From NCBI GenBank assembly GCA_024679635.1, contig JAIBDA010000016.1, positions 1 through 17,552 on the forward strand: a stretch of 17,552 nt of DNA, read 5' to 3'. The stretch's first letter is position 1; each line of letters starts with the position of its first letter. The translations under genes were made by a program, and so were the position numbers. Source of the DNA: Amphritea sp. (GTDB lineage Bacteria; Pseudomonadota; Gammaproteobacteria; Pseudomonadales; Nitrincolaceae). Under the pieces are notes generated by a model that saw nothing but the letters and a program-made list of their open reading frames with translations, was not told the origin of the DNA and did not search any database. Positions 6,480 to 15,400 of the stretch are shown piece after piece.

Positions 6480-9400
6480 TTACCGTCGGGCGGTCAAGTG
6501 GCGTCCGGTTCGGCTGAAATTAGTGTTTCGGGTAATAAGTTACAGGTACTTCAGTCATCGAACAAAGTGGTAATTGATTGGCAGTCCTTTTCGATAGGTG
6601 AAGGTAATGAAGTCGAGTTTTCGCAGTCGTCCTCGCAAGCAGCCGCGTTAAATCGGGTGACCGGTTCTCAAGTGTCGGATATTCGCGGGTCTCTCAAAGC
6701 GAATGGCCAAGTTTTTCTGATTAACCCCAACGGTATTTTGTTTAGCGCCACCTCAGAGGTAAATGTCGGTGCGTTAGTTGCGTCGACGCTGGATATCTCG
6801 AATGAAGATTTTATTAATGGCGATTATAGCTTTGAAGGTGCGGGTACGGGCACCGTAATCAATCGCGGTAATATTCGCAGTTCAGAGGGCGGGTTTGTCG
6901 CCATGATTGCGGCCAGTGTAGTCAATGAGGGCAGTGTTGATGCGTTTGGGGGTACCGTTGCAATGGCCGCGGGTAAGCGGATCGTGTTGGATATGGGTGG
7001 TCCGGTTAAGGTGGCTGTTGAAGAAGGCGCGCTAGATGCCTATGTAGAACAAGGCGGAGCTGTGCGTGTGGGTGGAGGGCTGGTGCTGCTTACCGCTAAA
7101 GCAGCGGGCGAATTAGCCTCGAGTGTGATCAATCATACTGGAATTACCGAGGCGCAAACGCTTCAAACGGGTGAGAATGGGCGTATTGTTCTGGCGGGCG
7201 ATGGAGATGTATCAATTGCAGGTACATTGGATGTCACGGGTGCAGAAGGCAAAGGTGGTGACATTCAGGTCACCGGCACTGATATTACGTTATTAGAAGA
7301 TGCTTTGCTGGATGCGTCGGGTCGAGACGGTGGTGGTCAGATTTTGGTGGGTGGTGATTATCAGGGCAAAAACGCGGAAGTGCCTAATGCTATTCGCACC
7401 TATGTCAATGAAGGCGCTCGTATCGTGGCGGATGCAACGGACAATGGTGATGGTGGTAAAATTGTTGTCTGGGCTGATGAACATACCGAATTTGCCGGCC
7501 ATATTTCTGCGAAAGGTGGAGAGCTGGGTGGTGATGGTGGCTTTGCTGAAGTGTCAGGCAAGCAGACGCTTGATTTTAAAGGAACGGTGGATCTGACAGC
7601 GCCACAGGGCAAAACCGGTACGCTGTTGCTTGATCCCCGTAACATTACGATACAAACAGCAGGTGGAACTCTAACCGCGCCTTTTACTGCTTCTGCTGAC
7701 GATTCCATTATCGAAACCTCTGTTTTAGCTTTGGCATTAGAAAACGCTGATGTCACCGTAAGTACAGGTGTTGATGGGTTGCAGGATGGTGATATTACGG
7801 TTGCCAACAGTATTGGCTGGTTTAGTGCTAACACATTAACGCTGAATGCTGACGGCGCTATTAATATAAACGACGAAGTTAATATTCAGACCTTTGATGG
7901 CTCGTTGGAGCTAATTGCTGGCGGTGGTATTACTCAGGTTCATACAACCAGCGGTAAACTGTTAATTGGCGGTACTACTACAGCTACATCGTCTAGCGGG
8001 AGTATAACGCTTACATCTACTGCCAATCAGTTGATTGGGACTGTTGTGGCAACGGCAAATACAGGTGCGATAGCCATAACGAACTCGCGTTCTCTTGTGA
8101 TGGGGGATGTTAGTGCCAGCGGTTTGGTTGCGTTGAAAACTGTAGATAATGCTGGTTCGATAACGGCTAATGGAACTTTTTCTGCCGGTACACTGCGTGC
8201 TGCGGCACATGAAGGTGGCGGTGTCTCCATTGCTGATGTTAATGGCGACTTGACCGTTAACTTGCTCGAAGCTGGCGGTGCCATCACGTTGGGTAATGCT
8301 GATACCGGGACGCTGACATTTACCCATAACGTTGATGGTCAAAATGTCATTGTTGGTAATGATGCGACAGGTGGTCAGGCTAGTGGCGTTGTGACTATCG
8401 CCGGGCATACGCTAAATTTGAATGATGGTATTCGTACCAAGGGCGGAACTGTCAATCTGACAGCAATAACGGGCGCGATAATGGCAGCAGCAGATGCTGA
8501 TATTGTCACGACCGCCGATATTAATACGGGTACAGCATCCGGCTTGGTTAACATCGCTGCTGCCAACGGCATGACGCTGCAAAATATCACGACGAGAGGT
8601 GCCGATAATAATATCGGTGTCGGCAGTAACGCGGCCGCTGTCACCTTAACGGCAACAACTGGCGACATCAATGTAGGTGCTATTACGACAACGGGTGGTG
8701 ATGCTACAGATAATGTTGCCTACCCCAACCGCAGTGGTGGTAATGCCGGTAGTATTCTTCTTGAGGCAACTGATGGATTAATGTATCTCAATGGTGATCT
8801 TAGTGCGGCCGGTGGTGATTTTTATGGCTTATCGATCCAGGGATTAGGTGGCTATATTCACCTGAAAACGGCAGCGATATTAACGGCTGATCGTGAAATT
8901 TCATCCGGTAGTACATCCGGCTATATTGATATTGATTCAAGCATTAACTCTGATAGCAGCTCGCGCAGTCTCAATATTATAGCGGGTGCCGGGCATGTGA
9001 CCCTCGATGGTGAAGTTGGTGGAACGGCCGCGCTGACGAGTTTGACGGTCAGTGGTGCTCAGATTGATATAGAGAAGAATGTCACCACTAATGGTGCTGC
9101 GGGTGTTGATCTTTCTGCGAGCACCGTACGTTTGGGGGACGAGGATCTCGAAGATGGCAATGGCGGCGGCGCTATCACCATTAATACGCTCAGTGGTAAT
9201 GGTGTTGTCGATATTAATGCAACGAACACTTACCTTGATGACAATGTGATATTCACCCGGGGTAGCGGTGAGATTAATGTTTCCTATAACCTCCACAGTA
9301 ATGCCAGTGAACGCAACGATTTAACGTTTAATGGTGCGGGTGGTGGGGCGGTAGTCATAGGCGCTTCTCTGGGGGGGACATCCGCCACGCCGAATACCAA

Positions 9401-12400
9401 GCTTGGCGATATCTTGTTTGACACCGTGACTGATATCACCACGGGGCATAGTGTTTCTGCCGGTAGTTTGGTTTCGCTGAATGGTACAGGACGCATTAAT
9501 TTAGGGCAAAACAGTAGTTACAGTCACTATTATGATGCGGCAGATGGCCTGCAGTTGGCCACGACTGGAACGAACAATGTTTTTTCTGGGGATGAACACT
9601 TCTCTTTCTACGGTGACGTTACTAACAGTCACGCAACGGCACCCATATTCATCAGCACGCCTAATGGAAACATTAGTTTCAACTATCATGATGCGGATCT
9701 TGTTACCTCGGGCGGTGATATAACGCTCAGGGCCGGTAGTGGGGCGCTCACTCTGGGTAGCTCTACCGACATAACCACCAATAATGGATTGTTATACTTA
9801 ACGGGAACCGGTATTTCGCAGACCGATAGCAATAGCATATTAAATGCGGGTAGCGGAAAGATTCGTATTGATGCCGGTGGTTCAACGATTTCTCTTCATG
9901 GTCGTTTGATTACAACGGATGATGATTCAAACGGCACTCCTTCAATTTTAGTGAGCAATGCGGCTGGTACTAGCTTCCGTTCGGTAGAGACTCAAGACGG
10001 TACTTTTCAGGTGGGTCTGATTGCGGGTGATGCCAACTTAGCGGCAGCGCAAACACCGGTGGGAGCAGAAAATTTAGCACTCACAACAGAAGAGATCCGA
10101 CTGCGTGTCGCTCAAGAAATAACCATCACCAGTGCGGGTGATGATAGTGGCACGGGTTCCAATGTCACCTTTACGGTGACAGGCACAGCAGCGAATGGTG
10201 ATCCATTAGTCGAAGCTATTACGGGTGGTAATGGCGCCGAAGTAACGACTGTCGGTTTATTTAAAACCATTGCCAGCATCGCCAGTGATAAGGCAACCAG
10301 TGGTGCGGTAAGTGTTGGTTTGGCAACTGATGACACCGTTGCAGGCACATTGTCTCAGCGTATTCATAATAGCTATTCCGATAATCAGATCGATATTAAA
10401 ACACTGTCAGCGGCCACCACGGACGCGATTAGTATTACCAGTACCGCAAATATTATTGATGAGTTAAGTGATTTCTCTGTCGGTAGTAGCCTCGATGTCC
10501 GCGCCAGTGGGCGGTTAACGGGCATGGCCTTAACCGGTGACGTAGCGGCAACAACCGTAACCATTAAAACGGGTGTCGGTGCTTTGGCGCTGGGTGATCG
10601 TGATATTACAGCAACGAGTGGCAATATATTACTTCAGGGTCGTGGAGTGACTCAGGGCACCGACTCAACCGTTTCTGCTACCGGTAAAGTAACGGTTTAT
10701 GGTAGTGACTATGCCAGTCAAGCAACTCGCGGTGATGTTGTGATGGCGGGTAGTCTTATTGCGGCCAGTACCGCAACCGATGCGGTGACAATTGCCGACA
10801 CTAATGCATTAACGATAGGTTCTATTACCACCGGTAGTGTTGGTTCGCGTGGTGGTCTTCGTCTAGGAACCCATGACCATAACGGCAGTACGTATCGACG
10901 TGCCTATGGTGCTATTGACCAAACAGCCGGCTCGCAGTTAACCATTGGTCGGTTGGACATTAGGCAGAACAGTAATGCGGGAGCAATCGACCTTTCGCTG
11001 GTGACGAATGAAATTCAATCAGTCACTTATGTTGAGCGTGGTGGTGCGATTACCCTTTATGACAAAGATGCTGAAAACAATGGCCTAAGCTTGTCGGGTA
11101 TTAACGCGGGCAGTTATAGCAACCTTCTAAAAGCGACAACCGAAGGGGCAATGACGCTATCAGGAACCAATCGCGGTAAAGGTATGGAGCTGACTGCTGG
11201 TGCTGGAGGGTTCAGTGGCAGCGGGAGTATTGAAGGCCATCACGGTGGCGCAGGTTTAATGAAAATCACCACAACGGGTGCTTTGGCGCTAACCAGCGGC
11301 AACATTTATGCTAAAGGTGTGCAATTAACGTCAGGTGCAGCGGGTATTACCAGTGCTACTGATATTCAGGGCCATCATGGTGGTGGCGATGATATTATTC
11401 TCGATGCCGGTGGTGGCGACATCACACTGACACAACGGTTGTACAGCCGCGCTACGGATGCCAATGTTGTGGTACAAAATGCCGATGATGTTCAGCTGCA
11501 GGGCGTAGAACTTAATAATGGGAAATTGATACTGGGTGGCGCACTGACAACGCCAGGAACGGCATTGACAGGCAATGTGACGCAAACCAGCAACATCACT
11601 GCCTACAGTAATGTCATTAATATGGTTGGTGAGGTAGACGGTTCGGTTACTTTGAATAACAGCAGTAACCAGCTTTACCGCATCGGTGATTTTTCAACCG
11701 GTGACGATTTTACGTTCTCTAATAAAGATCGCACACTCACGTTGGATGGCGTGATTGAGTCTACCGGCGGCAACGTAAATATTAGTAACCGTCGTTCCTT
11801 GACGGTGAGCAGTGCTGCGTCGGTTACTGCAGCCGCTGCCAATAAAGGCGTTACGCTAACCGCCAGTAGTAATGAGTGGAATTATACGGCTAATATTTTA
11901 GGTGCGATAACAGCGGGTACTGGGGGGCTTAATCTCTCGTCGACCTATGGCTATGTTTCAACCAGTGGAGCGGGTACGTTAACCTCTGACGGTGCTGTTA
12001 ATATCTCATCGGCGCCAAATGCGACTAATCAAAGCACAAACTACAGCACAAGTATTAATGCAGCAGTTTCAGCTGGAGTCGGTGGAAGTGACAGAATCAC
12101 GATTAATTCTTACGGTTCATTCGACAACAGCAGTAGTGGTACGTTAACCGCTACCGGTGCGGTTGCTATCAAAACAGATTGGAACGGCTCTCAGGAGCGT
12201 AACCTAACCTTGGGTGGTAACGTTACTGCGGGCATCGATGGTGTTAGGTTGACTTCGGGTGGCACCATTAACCAAACCGGTGGCGTGATCGTCACTACGG
12301 GGACTTTGTCAGGGGAAAACCAAAGTGGCGGTGTTCCTACTTCGAGCTTACCGTCAGCTCGTGGTGCGATAACCCTTGCTGGTGATAATGAAATTGTTAA

Positions 12401-15400
12401 TTTAGGGCCCTTTTATCTCTATGACACAGCGCAGGTAGCGTTCACTGTTAATGATGTAAGCGGTGGTTTGACGTTAGCCGGCACCATAGAAAACTCACAT
12501 GGCGCTATTAACATTAGCACTCAAGGCGATGTGCTTAATTTGGCGAGCTTTGATGTTTATGCGGGTGGTATGGCTACGGGCGGAGCCAATATTTCACTGA
12601 CAGGACAAGGCATTACTCAGGTAGCAGGCAGTTCAATTAATACCACCGGTGGTTTTACAGGAACGCCTCGGACAGGTGCAAATGGTGGCGGTACGATCAC
12701 GCTAACCGGGCATGATGGTACGGCTTCAGGGACCATCTCATTGAGTGGTGAAATTGAAACAGTCAGCACGTCTACCTCGGCCATTAAAATCCGGGGTACC
12801 GATGACCTGCAATTGCCTAATATTAACGCAGTCAATGGTTCGTTGGTATTAGGGGATGATACCGCCACTATTGGGCTTATTACTGGTGATGTGACTCAAG
12901 CAGCGACTACCGCCCTGGATATTAAAACGCTTGATTTAGGGACAGCAACCAATGCTATTGGTGGTTCCGCGGTGCTCGCGAATACGGGTAATAAAATTCT
13001 TCAATTGGGTGTTGTCAATGTTAGTGATGTTGGCGGAACGCAATACGACCTTGATATCTATGACTCAACGAATGGTTTAACACTAACGCAGGCATTACTA
13101 AGTGCCGGTGGTCTCCGTGTAAGTACCGTGGGCGGTGGATCCACTGGCGTACTAGCGTTGGGTGATTTCGATGTGCTGGCGAGCGGCGATGTTTTCCTCG
13201 GCGGCGAAACTATAACGCAAACATCAGCGTCTACGATTAATGCCGATAATAGCGCTGGGTTAGCTACGGGTGGATCAATTCGCATCGATGGTGGTGGTGG
13301 CGTTAATAATATTACCTTAGAAGGTACGGTTACGACCGATAACAGTAGTGATACGGCAATTGAAATTGTTAACGCGGCTAATGCCACGCTCAATGTTATT
13401 TCTGCAGAGGCAGGCTCAGTCGTACTGGGTGAAGATACTAAAGAACTTACGGGTGCCATTAGTCAAACGGCTACAACAGGTACAATTTCAGCAGCAACAC
13501 TGCTGGGTGATGCCGGTGTTGTCACCATCACGAAAGCCAATATTGATAATGTAGGACAATTGACAACTTCTGGGGCTCTAACACTAAAAGAACAGGGTGG
13601 AGCGGGTACTGGAGGTTTGAAATTTACGGGTACAGTTACGGCCGGCGGTACAACGTGGGTTGAATCAACAGACGGTGTGCTTGATCTTGATACACAAACT
13701 TTAGACGCTACCGGTCAAGCGATTACGTTAAAAGGTGCTGGGATCTCCCAGCAGGCCTCTTCTTGGGCTTTATCTACGACGGCTGACTTGTATGGTGGTG
13801 CTGGTGATATCGACTTATTTAGCGTGCTCAATGACTTTACCGGTCAGGTAACGGTTCACTCAACGGGTGCTCACGTCAATCTGCAGGATGCTAATCAGTT
13901 AAGCATGAATGCACTCACTGGGAAATTGGCGCCTACAACCTCTATAAAACTGCATGCGGGTACATCTGTATCGTTAACAACGGAAGACCTGACCACTACA
14001 AGTGGTGATATCGAATTTAAATCGTTGGGCGGCCTATTAAATACCCCAGGAAAACTGACAACGGGTAGCGGTGATATCACCCTTTACTCCTCAGCAACCT
14101 TAGCGCTGGCGGAAAAAATTCTTTCTACCGGTGGCGATGTAGATATCGAAGCAGGGACGGTTGCTAGCCGTGCCGGTGCGTCTGATTACATTCAGACAGG
14201 AGGCGCCGGAACCATTGATGTCCGAGCCACAAGTGGTAACTTCACCCAAGGCTCTGATGTCTTATATAAAACAGTGGACGGCGATATTACTCTGTCAGCG
14301 TTGGCAGGTAATGCTACATTGGCCAATGTTCAGTCGAGCACGGGAGACCTGAATGTAACCGCCGGTGGTGATATTCAGCAGCTTTCTGGTAGCGCAATTA
14401 CCGTTGCGGGTATCGATGCACTGACGACAAAAGATGCAATAGGCAATATTACTCTGACTGAAAGCGCTAATAACGCTACTGCGATCCGTTTACGGACCTT
14501 GAATGGTGCCGGTGATACAACGGTTGCCGGTGTGATTCAATATGAAGATGCCGATGGTTTTTCAATTCGTGAAATTCTTACTACCGGGGATACAACCCTA
14601 ATTGCTCGTGGCGATATAACCGCTGATACCACGAGCTACCCAGGTACGGTTAAGGCCGATACCTTTACGGTTAAAACACTCCTTGATGCCGGTGCTGGTA
14701 TAGATTTGACTCAGGCTAATGATGTCAACTCTCTTAATGTTAAAATACGTAATGCGGCAGATGATGCTATTGCCGGTGAAACCACTACGCCGACTGGCAC
14801 TATTAAGTTTACGGATATTGATGGCTTTGTGGTTGATGCGATTGAAACCGGAGGCAGTACCGTATTGACTGCGGGCGATTCAGTCAGTCAAATGGGTGCG
14901 ATTTCTTCGGTCAAATTGGGTCTGTCGGGTGCCGGTTCATTCACCTTGAATGCAGCCAATTTAGGTGTTCCTGTCAATGAGGTGAGCACATTTGCTTCCG
15001 ATGCAACAAATACAGTTAACTTTAGTTCTCAACTCGCGCTGAGTATTGGTGCAGTTAACCCCGTAGGTATTACTACTCAAGGAGCCGATATTTCTATATC
15101 AGCGCCTTCTATTAATTCTACGGGCTTTACAATTGACACTCGTAGCCTTTTAGCGGGAACTGCCGGAGGTATTGTCACTTTAGTGACTACGGCTAGTGGT
15201 GCGGCAGGTGATTTGACCGTTGATAGTATATTGACGTCAGGTACCGCTGCAGCTGCCACTACCAACAGTGGCGGCGGTGCGGCGGGTAACATCACGCTAA
15301 TATCTTCAGGTGACTTGCTATCGGTGGTCGGTAACATTACCGCGCGTGGTGGCGCGGGCGACGGTACTGGTTTTGATGGTGCAGATGGCACGATTAAGTT

